NCBI GenBank assembly: GCA_963402885.1
Contig: OY727102.1
Location: forward strand, 5,642,001-5,706,000
Reading direction: 5' to 3'
Source of the DNA: Antedon bifida
Lineage: Eukaryota; Echinodermata; Crinoidea; Comatulida; Antedonidae
Length of the DNA: 64,000 bases
Shown here: positions 58,701-59,490 of the stretch, piece after piece
How the letters are laid out: every line of letters starts with the position of its first letter
Position numbering within the stretch: position 1 is the first letter of the stretch
Position numbers and translations under genes: made by a program
The notes under the pieces: generated by a model
Told to the model about the DNA's origin: nothing
The model's database searches: none
Seen by the model: only the letters and a program-made list of their open reading frames with translations

Positions 58701-59395
58701 TGACCAAACATTGGATCTGAAAAAAAAGTTATTTACCTGAAAAACTGCAATTCTATGCAAAATTTGACTAAATTGTCTGTCAGACAATGGTTTTTGGTTA
58801 AATTTAATCATCTTTTTATATTAAGTGAAATCATAATTTTTGTTCATTTTACAGTATTATTTATTTACAGTACTACTGTAGCTAACTATATAAAAACAAA
58901 ATAATCTTAAAAAAACCCACAAAACTTATTTTTACTTGTTGCATTGTTCAATTACATATTTGACAAATTGAACTGCCTTGTTGACTATGCGATCGTGTCG
59001 TCATGCTTTATCAAACAAATTTGAAAAATGAATAAAAAAAACAGATGCTTCCATTAATTGATTATGAATTATAGGAAATCATTAAAAAAAAATCCATTTT
59101 ATGCTTCCGATCACATAATGGAAATACATCACACCTTTGGTTAGAGGTGAACTTTTTTTTCCCATATTAAATCAAGAAAATTTTAAAACAGTTTTTGGTT
59201 TTTGTTTTTTTTTAGGTTTGGGGATTGTCTGTTCACAACCTTCGCTACTCGTTACCAGGGCAACATGCAAGAAACACGTTCTTCCGACAAACTGGAAGTG
59301 GTGTTATCCAAATAACTGTAATGTCGAACAGTCACATTTATTCATGCGGTGTTGATGGAACGATGAAATGGATTCAAATGCCAGGTACACTGTGA
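1915..59395 (+). CDS. DMXL: DmX-like protein (Rabconnectin-3 alpha) gene, 5'-truncated, 34 coding exons
   Basis: Product: large WD40 scaffold that, with WDR7 and in vertebrates ROGDI, forms the animal counterpart of the yeast RAVE complex and promotes assembly and activity of the V-ATPase on synaptic vesicles and endosomes (known for the family). Seen here: exons joined by GT-AG introns with matching phases give 3218 codons and a stop at 59393-59395. With about 30 missing N-terminal residues this is a little longer than human DMXL2 (about 3036). Order in the conceptual protein: N-terminal WD repeats (1 to about 840), linker with serine-rich and acidic parts, Rav1p_C region (about 1440-1860), FDWSQP and FDWGAP motifs in an acidic stretch (about 2100-2165), and C-terminal WD repeats (about 2945-3218). 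The match to DMXL1/2 is collinear throughout. The window cannot decide between DMXL1 and DMXL2; invertebrates usually have a single ancestral gene. Exon 1 and the promoter are upstream of the window. Exons follow as separate entries, numbered on the assumption that only exon 1 is missing; residue numbers count from the first codon in the window. Confidence 0.95.
2163..2432. repeat. 130-bp tandem duplication
   Basis: Starts ttaaagtataagatgtattg at 2163 and again at 2293; the copies differ by a small insertion (gtgca) and a few substitutions, so the duplication is recent. Confidence 0.9.
3097..3203 (+). repeat. 5S rRNA-derived head of a SINE
   Basis: The stretch matches 5S rRNA in order: atggccatac, gcgttaaaacacc, gttctcgtcagatcacc, aagttaaacaa and, after an internal deletion, gaccgtctaggaatagcgg. 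The internal control region is degraded, so this is not a functional 5S gene. Confidence 0.8.
3205..3545 (+). repeat. tRNA-like segment and body of the same SINE
   Basis: Directly after the 5S-like head comes a B-box-like gtgttcgagcc (3255-3265) with a degenerate A-box near 3213, then a body containing ttaggcaagacgcttta and ggtaggcactgcactgctgg, ending in a T-rich tail. The order 5S then tRNA-like recalls AmnSINE1-type (DeuSINE) elements. Similar body motifs occur at 3670-3830. Confidence 0.7.
3670..3830 (-). repeat. SINE fragment, minus strand
   Basis: Read on the minus strand it has gtgttaagcgttgggcttct and the downstream cttgtgtccttaggaaaggc block seen in tRNA-type SINEs. Confidence 0.55.
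4295..4435. mobile_element. MITE with terminal inverted repeats
   Basis: Ends ataaagcctggttcgcactg and cagtgtgatcgaggctttat are imperfect inverted repeats over about 140 bp. No coding capacity. Confidence 0.6.
5205..5371. mobile_element. MITE, ggccaatttacacagacg family, copy 1
   Basis: Ends ggccaatttacacagacg with nearby taacggtaa, and ttaccattaccg with cgtctgtgtaaa, inverted. A second copy lies at 60936-61131. Confidence 0.75.
5570..5638 (+). CDS. DMXL: DMXL exon 3
   Basis: Residues 43-65, phase 0/0, acceptor attacag, donor gtaagt. Encodes IAASYANQVYLFEPV, aligned with human IAASYGNAVCIFEPL in the first WD blade. Intron 5639-6882 holds a palindromic MITE (5716-5862), a diverged element (5915-6145) and most of a 231-bp tandem duplication. 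Confidence 0.9.
5716..5862. mobile_element. Palindromic MITE family (AAGCTCTGTCTACAC), copy 1
   Basis: Starts aagctctgtctacac and ends gtgtagac; the inner part repeats catatttgggca blocks around tatcactacc. Seven copies are in this window. Confidence 0.8.
5915..6145. mobile_element. Diverged MITE-like element
   Basis: Contains gtggacacaatgcaaagaca near its left end and cgtgttgtggacgcaa near its right, similar to the segment at 8996-9030. Boundaries uncertain. Confidence 0.35.
6310..6712. repeat. 231-bp tandem duplication
   Basis: attattctgtatcatcacta at 6311 recurs as attattttgtatcatcacta at 6542, and the similarity continues through the aagcctcaagtgaataa and gcagaaacaagac blocks. Confidence 0.88.
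6883..6964 (+). CDS. DMXL: DMXL exon 4
   Basis: Residues 66-92 plus one base. Encodes KILAYEWKQYGCFKLDSLAS then NLSWNQDG, the end of a WD blade. Acceptor ctacag, donor gtacag. The following intron (6965-11866) is the largest of the N-terminal half. It holds a tandem duplication, a minus-strand tRNA-like SINE, a possible isolated exon with promoter-like motifs, a fold-back element, two MITEs and a second tandem duplication. Confidence 0.9.
7088..7351. repeat. About 140-bp tandem duplication
   Basis: Both copies contain atcattgctagccatttt, then ccaagttgactc and atagctgtctattttgtg. Confidence 0.85.
8276..8353 (-). repeat. tRNA-like head of a minus-strand SINE or tRNA pseudogene
   Basis: Minus strand reads ctgcgtggcgcaacggtgg (A-box like), tgtc and gaca that could form an anticodon stem, then gagttcaaatcc (B-box like). 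The acceptor stem does not close, so a working tRNA is unlikely. The downstream minus-strand part (8080-8275) carries two related blocks with gatgatattga. Confidence 0.6.
8468..8480 (+). promoter_or_regulatory. X-box (RFX-type) motif
   Basis: GTAACCTAGTAAC fits the X-box pattern GTNRCC-N-RGYAAC exactly. A reverse CCAAT (attgg, 8448-8452) lies 15 bp upstream and the possible exon at 8532 lies 51 bp downstream. Function is not shown by sequence alone. Confidence 0.35.
8532..8687 (+). CDS. Possible isolated first coding exon inside DMXL intron (unrecognised)
   Basis: ATG followed by 52 codons (MNCLFGLPDYNIIINRLIDG at the start) to a consensus donor gtaagg. The frame stays open past the donor to 8756. 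The upstream 130 bp is less AT-rich than the surroundings, with an inverted CCAAT motif and an RFX-type X-box. No downstream exon could be identified before 11867. It could be the start of a nested gene, the 5' end of a transposon gene, or chance. Confidence 0.25.
8800..8981. mobile_element. Fold-back element (near-complete palindrome)
   Basis: cagatatcgcc at the left pairs with ggcaatatctg at the right. Inside, aaatataagattt pairs with aaatcttatattt, then catcccctcggg with its complement, down to a short loop near tcagctgccgcttc. About 180 bp fold on themselves. Confidence 0.85.
8996..9100. repeat. Fragment of the ggttcccactag element
   Basis: ggttcccactaggacacaat resembles the end of the element at 14168-14490 and the sequence near 5917. 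Confidence 0.4.
9861..10003. mobile_element. Palindromic MITE family, copy 2 (5' end worn)
   Basis: Contains gatgtgcccaaatatggtag twice and ends agtttgatagtgtagacag. The left terminal repeat is not recognisable. Confidence 0.7.
10580..10872. repeat. About 155-bp tandem duplication
   Basis: Shared blocks: tcagcctgc-tttacag, gtgaaaatattttcacttta, cgactttatgtttttcgcaa and tataatgtac. The gaaaatattttc core is itself palindromic. Confidence 0.85.
11154..11212 (-). repeat. SINE tail fragment
   Basis: gccaattacaggatggataa and its flank match the segment at 38545-38590, the 3' part of the minus-strand SINE there; the tRNA-like head is missing. Confidence 0.5.
11483..11822. mobile_element. MITE with taccgtatttatt ends, copy 1
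   Basis: Starts taccgtatttattcgaataa and ends attaaataaatacggta, an inverted pair, 340 bp, no coding capacity. It ends 44 bp before the acceptor of DMXL exon 5. Confidence 0.82.
11867..12017 (+). CDS. DMXL: DMXL exon 5
   Basis: About residues 93-142. Encodes SKLLTGSDSIQLWA, a WD repeat ending in LW and parallel to human LLTATDSIQLWA, followed by an acidic variable loop and ALWECIWQC. Acceptor ctgtag, donor gtatgt. Phase 1 at the start and 2 at the end match the neighbours. Intron 12018-12405 is 388 bp of T-rich sequence with nothing I recognise. Confidence 0.92.
12406..12472 (+). CDS. DMXL: DMXL exon 6
   Basis: Residues 143-165. Encodes TSTPVYHLKFSPDGQYFASA followed by GK, a WD blade. Acceptor tttttttag, donor gtaaat. 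Intron 12473-13623 is dominated by the 65-75 bp tandem array at 12764-13292. Confidence 0.92.
12764..13292. repeat. 65-75 bp tandem array, eight copies
   Basis: Unit contains ttattatcactgtgctcaag, aaaatgggtatagtagcgca and cagtgctaaactaaatcct. Copies differ by substitutions and small indels. Confidence 0.9.
13624..13793 (+). CDS. DMXL: DMXL exon 7
   Basis: Residues 166-221. Encodes ADRLVKIWHRS, then YSFVYIAHPRAITGFSWRKT, one of the most conserved DMXL segments (human FSFVYLAHPRAVTGFSWRKT). Acceptor ttccag, donor gtaagt. Intron 13794-17633 holds an inverted-terminal element, a MITE and the 47-bp satellite; 16640-17633 is AT-rich with nothing I recognise. Confidence 0.95.
14168..14490. mobile_element. 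Nonautonomous DNA transposon with GTTCCCACTAG ends
   Basis: Left end agcgtggttcccactag and right end ctagtgggaactaagctt form inverted repeats. Inside, gtttgatttcac occurs twice and GC content exceeds the surrounding intron. The 86-codon open frame inside is not a recognised protein. Confidence 0.75.
15566..15867. mobile_element. MITE, TTAAAGATGTATTG family, copy A
   Basis: Ends ttaaagatgtattggcccc and gggggacaatgcattacatc with cttta, inverted. Internal tatgtgacattaaaatggca is shared with 19651-19853. Confidence 0.8.
16026..16636. repeat. 47-bp tandem repeat, 13 copies
   Basis: Unit attattgttcatgtagcttg followed by gtgaagacacagtataacct and catgaat. The anchor catgtagc recurs exactly every 47 bp from 16035 to 16599. 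Copies are almost identical; the last two share an a-to-g change (gacgcag). Confidence 0.97.
17634..17822 (+). CDS. DMXL: DMXL exon 8
   Basis: Residues 222-284. Encodes GSVANILVTSCRDNICRIW then CETLLPD, a WD blade parallel to human VLLTSCHDGVCRLWAETLLPE. The donor gtttgg is weak but is supported by the phase: the leftover AG joins the A at 18858 to make arginine. Intron 17823-18857 contains no recognised element. Confidence 0.9.
18858..19024 (+). CDS. DMXL: DMXL exon 9
   Basis: Residues 285-340. Basic start (KRKKSNEQ), then a histidine-rich stretch and VHFHIASTINPNTG, aligned with human CHFHIAASINPATD. The acceptor gatatag has a poor pyrimidine tract; donor gtaaaa. Intron 19025-19418 is 394 bp with nothing I recognise. 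Confidence 0.9.
19419..19619 (+). CDS. DMXL: DMXL exon 10
   Basis: Residues 341-407. Encodes DIPLLPAL, then FVVNWLNNKELQLTLVAET (human FVVHWLNNKEFHFTSSTE), ending in a serine- and glutamate-rich tail. Acceptor aaatag, donor gtagat. Intron 19620-20030 holds one MITE copy (19651-19853). Confidence 0.93.
19651..19853. mobile_element. MITE, TTAAAGATGTATTG family, copy B
   Basis: Ends ttaaatatgtattgtcaccc and gagggacaatacatctttaa. Confidence 0.8.
20031..20078 (+). CDS. DMXL: DMXL exon 11, 48-nt small exon
   Basis: Encodes EIPTPPVDEDELNSK in the variable acidic linker before the IHPVDG segment. Strong acceptor (ctttttttag), donor gtaatt. Phase 1 on both sides, so skipping it keeps the frame; it may be a cassette exon. 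Intron 20079-21275 carries a diverged tRNA-SINE copy near 20815-20945 and is otherwise AT-rich. Confidence 0.8.
20815..20945 (+). repeat. tRNA-SINE family, partial copy
   Basis: Shares aacaagtcttcttg, agagtagggggttccc and ggtgtactggtctgc with the better copy at 23040-23345; the tRNA-like head is missing. Confidence 0.6.
21276..22537 (+). CDS. DMXL: DMXL exon 12 (1.26 kb)
   Basis: About residues 424-844. Contains DMLFAIHPVDGSFLLW (human DMLFTIHPVDGTFLVW), QVSFSCRIPLAFPVGDA, SKHINGTLNQWEISFA, CCGHRFRLNDLQCHPILPLL, SELILWRVFPVGPLSKSGGV and ACFVASDGYTLRVFQ, all in DMXL order. An arginine/serine-rich insert near residue 680 (TARRTSIMRRSSSISLF) looks like a phosphorylatable loop (inference). Acceptor cttttag, donor gtaatc. 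Intron 22538-22780 is short and plain. Confidence 0.97.
22781..22927 (+). CDS. DMXL: DMXL exon 13
   Basis: Residues 845-893, phase 0/0. Encodes LNVISLQSTSRPGCIIELSK, matching human FNIVSQQSTARPGCIIELDA. Acceptor atgcag, donor gtatat. Intron 22928-23514 holds the best-preserved tRNA-derived SINE (23040-23345). Confidence 0.95.
23040..23345 (+). repeat. tRNA-derived SINE, reference copy
   Basis: A-box tggccaagcgg (23056-23066) and B-box gggttcaagcc (23112-23122) with the spacing and long variable region of a Ser/Leu-type tRNA head. Body has gttctggtggtagaacaagt and gggtccccggtgtactagta, ending in an AT-rich tail. Confidence 0.85.
23515..23722 (+). CDS. DMXL: DMXL exon 14
   Basis: Residues 894-962 plus one base. 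Encodes VQLMHAFQHQFICG and FEEQFFLVVMERK, then VIHMWYIHL, aligned with human TQLLHVFQEDFIIG and FFLVVIEK...LHMWHLHL. Acceptor catag, donor gtagta. Intron 23723-25452 starts with a CCTCTC-rich minisatellite (23789-23983); 24000-25452 is AT-rich with a C run near 25231-25248 and no other recognised element. Confidence 0.95.
23789..23983. repeat. Minisatellite of taacctcctct units, about 12 copies
   Basis: aacctcctct recurs with spacers of ctatta, ctattatta or cttatt, giving a variable 13-18 bp period. Pyrimidine-rich on the coding strand, just after the exon 14 donor. Confidence 0.92.
25231..25248. repeat. C-rich homopolymer run
   Basis: A C run interrupted by one T, followed by A-rich sequence. 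Confidence 0.8.
25453..27537 (+). CDS. DMXL: DMXL exon 15 (2.1 kb), including the start of the Rav1p_C region
   Basis: About residues 963-1657. Opens with an acidic run (FEDDDDDDIPVLD), then LPAGVEVVSAAPAAGHLSSS (human LPEGVEVIRATPSAGHLSSS), CSDGKVRFWKC, IQLAWVSKEDGSHMLTVGVG, AWVRAGILVVGLENEMHVYS, LPQYHPKQLMELLNCGKIRR and AILAHLVRCIAGE (start of Rav1p_C), IPPLPLYALIAVD and MHLLALADTVAS. The donor is gtttgt after GCA G; beyond it the frame leaves DMXL similarity. Intron 27538-27936 has nothing I recognise. Confidence 0.97.
27937..27996 (+). CDS. DMXL: DMXL exon 16, 60-nt small exon
   Basis: Encodes AIGKEGAGYASKGNTDSTHA in the spacer between LADTVAS and the LDEC motif; human DMXL2 has a similarly placed variable spacer (ESRDKSYSGRDT). 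Acceptor attacag, donor gtaaac. Phase 1 on both sides, so it could be skipped without a frameshift. Confidence 0.82.
28094..28182 (+). CDS. DMXL: DMXL exon 17
   Basis: Residues 1678-1707. Encodes ETLDECGVRFLLAMRFHTCL then LKSLPLRQQ, nearly identical to human DTLDECGLRYLLAMRLHTCL. Acceptor tttttag, donor gtaaat. Part of the Rav1p_C region. Intron 28183-28561 has nothing I recognise. Confidence 0.96.
28562..28750 (+). CDS. DMXL: DMXL exon 18
   Basis: Residues 1708-1770, phase 0/0. Encodes TCHYAWAFHSEAEEELLDLI and MGVAWWVRS, matching human TCHFAWAFHSEAEEELINMI and MGIGWWVRN. Acceptor ttttgtag, donor gtacaa. Intron 28751-29378 carries a partial palindromic MITE at 28824-28915. Confidence 0.97.
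28824..28915. mobile_element. Palindromic MITE family, copy 3 (3'-truncated)
   Basis: Starts ataaagctctgtctacacta and loses similarity after catatttgggcat. Confidence 0.7.
29379..29476 (+). CDS. DMXL: DMXL exon 19
   Basis: Residues 1771-1802 plus two bases. Encodes LDAALFYLAMKKKTVVWGLY, matching human LDAALFYLSMKKKAVVWGLF. Acceptor tcgcag, donor gtaata. Intron 29477-30247 ends in the 22-bp TACTAAC-containing array. Confidence 0.96.
29894..30232. repeat. 22-bp tandem repeat, about 15 copies, with TACTAAC cores
   Basis: Unit tactaacctgttcaataaat plus ag. Twelve copies hold exact TACTAAC, others gactaac, cacttaac-like or cactaac variants. The array ends 15 bp before the acceptor of DMXL exon 20. 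Confidence 0.95.
30248..32268 (+). CDS. DMXL: DMXL exon 20 (2.0 kb), end of Rav1p_C and acidic FDW region
   Basis: About residues 1803-2476. Contains FAHNFNEDRWRKAALKNAYA, FFLLAGSLKDAIEVC, PDPFLRSISYWV, FYNYLRTHPLLIRRHLAG, then FDWSQP and FDWGAP around an acidic run (31240-31310, LDLKWDDDDEEDNEDEEE). The rest has LKIMMEELRTLATGFEV, AERRKSWLKKNHHLLRTLF and PLPTTLPLLSASIANCKT. Human DMXL2 has YDWSQP followed by LDWGED at the same place, so the paired DW motifs are ancestral; a role as a partner-binding site is my inference. Acceptor tttcag, donor gtaata. The 239-bp intron after it includes a fragment of the TTAAAGATG MITE near 32390. Confidence 0.97.
32390..32412 (+). repeat. MITE, TTAAAGATGTATTG family, terminal fragment
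   Basis: ttaaagatgtattgtccccc alone, without a right end, in the intron after DMXL exon 20. Confidence 0.6.
32508..32771 (+). CDS. DMXL: DMXL exon 21
   Basis: Residues 2477-2564. Encodes VAQLQTLLAQEKDED, LLAIYISLLVHALSTNNCNE and MWAAVFGGGAR, matching human VAVYLSLLIHALATNSSSE and MWAAVFGGGVK. Acceptor tttacag, donor gtagat. Confidence 0.96.
32875..33032 (+). CDS. DMXL: DMXL exon 22
   Basis: Residues 2565-2617. A basic stretch (KRRNSLYMRVLGKASRGR), then SSYREKFVPPESSVIDFLM, matching human PSYKEKFIPPELSMWDYFV. Acceptor ttgtag, donor gtaagt. Intron 33033-34028 is AT-rich with no recognised element. Confidence 0.95.
34029..34266 (+). CDS. DMXL: DMXL exon 23
   Basis: Residues 2618-2696 plus one base. 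An acidic segment (GYDSAESEASDDEDYYDD) parallel to human YDSDESIHSDEEDDAF, then FNSYSWCLMRFVIVQLALDK (human PNSYSWALLHLTMVKLALHN). Acceptor ccttag, donor gtatgt. Intron 34267-35097 holds two MITEs (34534-34722 and 34869-35036). Confidence 0.95.
34534..34722. mobile_element. MITE, gaggttctactgta-type family, copy 1
   Basis: Left tacagtact with agagacacct, right gatgtcccaggggagaggtt with ctattg. Same layout as 45498-45676 and 60640-60770. Confidence 0.5.
34869..35036. mobile_element. Palindromic MITE family, copy 4 (intact)
   Basis: Ends ttaagctctatctacactat and atagtgtagacagagcttaa. The two ends read as one inverted repeat, with TTAA at both extremes. Confidence 0.85.
35098..35302 (+). CDS. 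DMXL: DMXL exon 24
   Basis: Residues 2697-2764 plus two bases. Encodes ELPVSSPLLHSILKLLEQW and SGPAILKYKAMLEPDNTPF, matching human ELPVTSPLGIAVIKNLENW and AGPAILRNKAMLEPENTPF. Acceptor tttttag, donor gtaagc. A Helentron-like repeat begins only 14 nt after the exon end. Intron 35303-39165 is mostly that repeat plus a minus-strand SINE (38525-38712). Confidence 0.96.
35320..35351. repeat. Perfect 32-bp palindrome, first copy
   Basis: agttatccgcttggta followed by its exact complement. It starts 17 nt after the exon 24 donor and repeats 74 bp downstream. Confidence 0.95.
35394..35425. repeat. Perfect 32-bp palindrome, second copy
   Basis: Identical to the palindrome at 35320-35351, inside a 74-bp tandem duplication forming the left end of the Helentron-like element. 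Confidence 0.95.
35466..36989 (+). mobile_element. Helentron-like element unit, copy 1 (1524 bp)
   Basis: Starts ttcttctttccttccttcc. Ends with gcggataact (complement of the left palindrome half), an 8-bp stem hairpin aactcgtc/gacgagtt (36959-36979), then CTAG at 36986-36989. A subterminal inverted repeat plus 3' hairpin plus CTRR end is the Helitron/Helentron pattern. No Rep/helicase coding seen, so nonautonomous. Confidence 0.7.
36990..38513 (+). mobile_element. Helentron-like element unit, copy 2 (1524 bp)
   Basis: Offset from copy 1 is exactly 1524 bp at both ends, with only scattered substitutions. Hairpin 38483-38503, CTAG 38510-38513, followed by TT. Confidence 0.75.
38525..38712 (-). 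repeat. tRNA-derived SINE (second family), minus strand
   Basis: Minus strand reads ggtggttaacatgtttgcct, tccaatcccaaggttcattc, cagggttgtaactctcgact and a tail with atccatcctgtaattggcga. Matches the plus-strand copy at 55827-56035. Confidence 0.75.
39166..39283 (+). CDS. DMXL: DMXL exon 25
   Basis: Residues 2765-2804. Encodes ALPAKRLWNFLVRQEQTQET and FIKYIFKKK, matching human ALPVKRLWHFLVKQEVLQET and FIRYIFTKK. Acceptor atttag, donor gtaggt. Intron 39284-39808 has nothing I recognise. Confidence 0.96.
39809..39922 (+). CDS. DMXL: DMXL exon 26
   Basis: Residues 2805-2842, phase 0/0. Encodes VKVRVIHKEPEKISAFCFNQ, matching human AKVIHKESDMIMAFSVNK. Acceptor caaag, donor gtacag. The exon ends exactly where human NK is followed by ANCNE; exon 27 continues that alignment directly. 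Confidence 0.93.
40405..40541. mobile_element. Palindromic MITE family, copy 5 (3'-truncated)
   Basis: Starts taaagctctgtctacactat, has two gatgtgcccaaatatgg-type blocks and the mirror atgggcacatcac, then ends in a T run without the right terminus. Confidence 0.8.
40704..40742 (+). CDS. Candidate cassette microexon 26a (39 nt)
   Basis: Open 13-codon segment ADWKNITQNGMYK between a good acceptor (pyrimidine-rich tract ending gaattag) and donor gtatgc. Phase 0/0, so inclusion keeps the DMXL frame. Human DMXL1/2 have no matching residues that I can recall. Support is splice-site shape and phase only; it may be chance. Confidence 0.35.
41303..41344 (+). CDS. Candidate cassette microexon 26b (42 nt)
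   Basis: Open 14-codon segment GFDITAAWSRDPFE flanked by acceptor tgcatcgcag with a T-rich tract and donor gtagac. Phase 0/0. Together with 26a it would insert 27 residues between exons 26 and 27. The sequence looks protein-like, but no family match is known to me. Confidence 0.4.
42266..42415. mobile_element. Palindromic MITE family, copy 6 (intact)
   Basis: Ends ataaagctctgtctacacta and agtgtagacagagcttta, an almost perfect inverted pair over 150 bp. Confidence 0.85.
42700..42760. repeat. ATC-rich microsatellite
   Basis: Runs of tcatcatcatcatcatcat in a wider AT/C-biased stretch (42490-42960). Confidence 0.75.
43140..43412 (-). repeat. tRNA-derived SINE, minus-strand copy
   Basis: Minus strand reads gagtggcccagcagttaaag, catcggcaaggattcgaggc and gttctggtggtagaactagt, matching 23040-23345. 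Confidence 0.8.
43598..43810 (+). repeat. Possible SINE tail with ATT microsatellite
   Basis: gcgctttataaatgttattt followed by (att)n is a common SINE 3' end in marine invertebrates; the head is not clear. Confidence 0.4.
43843..43979 (+). CDS. DMXL: DMXL exon 27
   Basis: Residues 2843-2887 plus two bases. Encodes VVSTHKEILELDISMLLNQ, aligned with human VLASTHDVQELDVTSLLAC, then an acidic stretch GVWADDEVDD. Strong acceptor (tttttctag), donor gtttgt. Of intron 39923-43842, outside the two microexon candidates, the listed content is two palindromic MITEs, an ATC-rich microsatellite and two SINE copies. Confidence 0.93.
44467..44822. mobile_element. MITE with cgcgaa-containing inverted ends
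   Basis: Left ggttactgtaatccagacat with aaactttcgcgaa; right cgcgaacgtttatggtttta with cagta. A 29-bp tandem repeat of four copies lies inside (44580-44695). Confidence 0.7.
44580..44695. repeat. 29-bp tandem repeat, four copies
   Basis: Unit tgtgttatattgtgtattta plus tacaacctt; the anchor acaacc recurs every 29 bp from 44593. Confidence 0.93.
45092..45121 (+). CDS. DMXL: DMXL exon 28, 30-nt microexon
   Basis: Encodes NISTMNSSSL with its junction codons. Strong acceptor (tttttggttcag) and consensus donor gtaagt. Phase 2 on both sides: exon 27 can also join exon 29 directly in frame, so this is a likely optional microexon in the variable linker before the C-terminal propeller. Confidence 0.65.
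45498..45676. mobile_element. MITE, gaggttctactgta-type family, copy 2
   Basis: Left actagaacacctattaaggg and right tgattgtgggtgttctactg are imperfect inverted ends, with repeated gtgtcccc-like blocks inside. Confidence 0.65.
46695..46825. mobile_element. MITE with tcagtggcgtaa ends, copy 1
   Basis: Ends tcagtggcgtaa and ttacgccactga are perfect inverted repeats 131 bp apart; inside is cccctggtttagcactcct. Confidence 0.85.
48972..49119 (+). CDS. DMXL: DMXL exon 29
   Basis: Residues about 2898-2947. Encodes VAEDEFLMVHHSTERSAS (human DMXL1 has SEDFLVIHARDD here) and LLPGLLDGQNLQTGRGTNV, parallel to human LPWLGTGQTSTGASV. Acceptor tttcag. Donor gtacgt is chosen over the gtaatt 4 nt downstream because only it gives phase 0 with exon 30. 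Intron 45122-48971 holds two MITEs and is otherwise AT-rich. Confidence 0.9.
49171..49962. repeat. Trinucleotide (CTA/CTG) tract of about 790 bp
   Basis: Mixed ctactactac and gctgctgctg runs. The left 210 bp hold three copies of a 69-72 bp unit containing gatactatttactaatctac. All frames are open on both strands because stop codons are rare in such repeats; no real protein. Confidence 0.95.
49995..50145. mobile_element. Palindromic MITE family, copy 7 (intact)
   Basis: Ends ttaagctctgtctacactat and attgtagacatagctttaa. It lies just after the trinucleotide tract. Confidence 0.82.
50550..50773. mobile_element. MITE with taccgtatttatt ends, copy 2 (left end lost)
   Basis: Shares gatacaatt, gtattttatcact, tcgatatta, tgttgtatttt and atacatgtta in order with 11625-11740. 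Its right part has degenerated into C-rich sequence before aaaaacggta. Confidence 0.7.
50921..50981 (+). CDS. DMXL: DMXL exon 30
   Basis: Residues 2948-2967. Encodes ISRRPTYHIRRLSSHPTLPY, parallel to human NVKRMTSHPVHQYY and DMXL1 RRMTSHPTLPYY. It opens the C-terminal propeller. Acceptor tttttag, donor gtaagt. The preceding intron holds the trinucleotide tract and two MITEs; intron 50982-51732 has nothing I recognise. Confidence 0.93.
51733..51863 (+). CDS. DMXL: DMXL exon 31, C-terminal WD repeat
   Basis: Residues 2968-3011. Encodes ISGSQDGSVSMWEWGHSQR and FPKVTQLHFNVQGNK, matching human LTGAQDGSVRMFEW and VTRLYFNSQGNK. Acceptor ttgtag, donor gtatgt. The intron after it holds the perfect 145-bp inverted repeat. 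Confidence 0.96.
52039..52183 (+). repeat. Left arm of a perfect 145-bp inverted repeat
   Basis: From the aaataaataaatgttaac block to tgacttgcgccatct. I compared the 132 bp from gttaac to the arm end with the complement of 52257-52388 and found no mismatch; the AT-rich outer end also pairs. Confidence 0.93.
52257..52402 (-). repeat. Right arm of the 145-bp inverted repeat
   Basis: Complement of the left arm; a 73-bp loop (52184-52256) lies between. On this strand reading inward it holds gctactgaaagtagctgaaa and cgtagc, a motif style seen at ends of some retroelements. Confidence 0.93.
52675..52755 (+). CDS. DMXL: DMXL exon 32, WD repeat
   Basis: Residues 3012-3038, phase 0/0. Encodes FGVCDDSGQLCLWQVG, matching human CGVADGEGFLSIWQVN. 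Acceptor tctcag, donor gtaagt. Intron 52756-53715 holds a 68-bp tandem repeat and a diverged SINE. Confidence 0.95.
52858..53131. repeat. 68-bp tandem repeat, four copies
   Basis: ccatgactgactatagtccc recurs at 52863, 52931, 52999 and 53067. Copies nearly identical. Confidence 0.96.
53437..53610 (+). repeat. tRNA-derived SINE, diverged copy
   Basis: Shares the region around gtagaacaagcctt, the ggacacatctggttcgtgaa segment and ttagtgtactggtc with the family. The A-box is lost. Confidence 0.6.
53716..53860 (+). CDS. DMXL: DMXL exon 33, WD repeat
   Basis: Residues 3039-3086 plus one base. Encodes TLQCHNKTVSDFTFMGSCSL then LATAGLSTENKNVSLWDTLM, matching DMXL1 TWQCHNKTANDFVFVSSSSL and IATAGLSTDNRNVCLWDTLV. 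Acceptor ttcacag, donor gtatgt. Intron 53861-55572 ends with a tandem duplication (55020-55365); no other element recognised. Confidence 0.96.
55020..55365. repeat. About 195-bp tandem duplication
   Basis: Both copies hold attgtctgattctgagagaa, ttattaaaatgtatgt, gatttccattaaga and gattaagtatgtatagtcaa in order. The second has an extra short hairpin tgtcaatacattttaataaa. Confidence 0.88.
55573..55790 (+). CDS. DMXL: DMXL exon 34, WD repeats
   Basis: Residues 3087-3159. Encodes AFSCHDGGCPSIAYCPNQQS, LITGNKKGEVAIFDIRQRKL, HSFTAHDSGIKCIAVDPNED and FFLTGSAEGNIK, nearly residue for residue with human ISGGRKGHVCIFDIRQRQL and FQAHDSAIKALALDP. The acceptor chosen (tccttag) gives the correct phase; a second AG 7 nt downstream would not. 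Donor gtatgc. Confidence 0.97.
55827..56035 (+). repeat. tRNA-derived SINE (second family), plus strand
   Basis: Head tagcttggtggttaacacaa, B-box gggttcaatcctg (55882-55894), body ccagggttgtaactcaggac and tail tctatcctgtaatgg. Confidence 0.78.
56554..57061. mobile_element. MITE, TTAAAGATGTATTG family, longest copy
   Basis: Ends ttaaagatgtattgtccctt and aagggacaatacatctttaa are a nearly perfect inverted pair 508 bp apart. The middle has no recognised coding sequence. Confidence 0.85.
57341..58183. repeat. 31-bp minisatellite, about 27 copies
   Basis: Unit gagattctcaaatcttagct plus tctctatgctt. Main variants: caca or caaa before tct, cttag or cgtag, ctatg or ctagg. Located in the last DMXL intron. 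Confidence 0.96.
58623..58815. mobile_element. MITE, TTAAAGATGTATTG family, worn copy
   Basis: Starts tgatatattgtcccctgaaa with an internal atgccatttttatgtcacat, the complement of the block seen in copies A and B. Confidence 0.6.
59216..59395 (+). CDS. DMXL: DMXL terminal exon 35
   Basis: Residues 3160-3218 and stop TGA. Encodes VWGLSVHNLRYSLPGQHARN, VIQITVMSNSHIYSCGVDG and TMKWIQMPGTL, parallel to human SIFRNIGAGVMQID and RIFSCGADGTLKTRVLP. The tail is about 10 residues shorter than human DMXL2. Acceptor ttttttttag. Intron 55791-59215 holds a SINE, two TTAAAGATG MITE copies and the 31-bp minisatellite. A donor-like ccag/gtacac at 59384 could allow another 3' end, but the reading through it stops at once. 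Confidence 0.95.
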   Translation, partial: VWGLSVHNLRYSLPGQHARNTFFRQTGSGVIQITVMSNSHIYSCGVDGTMKWIQMPGTL

Positions 59396-59484
59396 TTGCT
59401 TTTAAAGCAAAGCAAAGGAAAGGTTAAATCTTTTAGAAAGCTGCTTAGAGAAATGACAATATGGAAAATGAAAGTGATTAGGGA

Positions 59485-59490
59485 ATAAAG
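59485..59490 (+). promoter_or_regulatory. Candidate polyA signal of DMXL
   Basis: AATAAA 90 nt after the DMXL stop codon. It is the first canonical hexamer seen in the 3' UTR. Longer 3' UTR forms cannot be excluded. Confidence 0.45.
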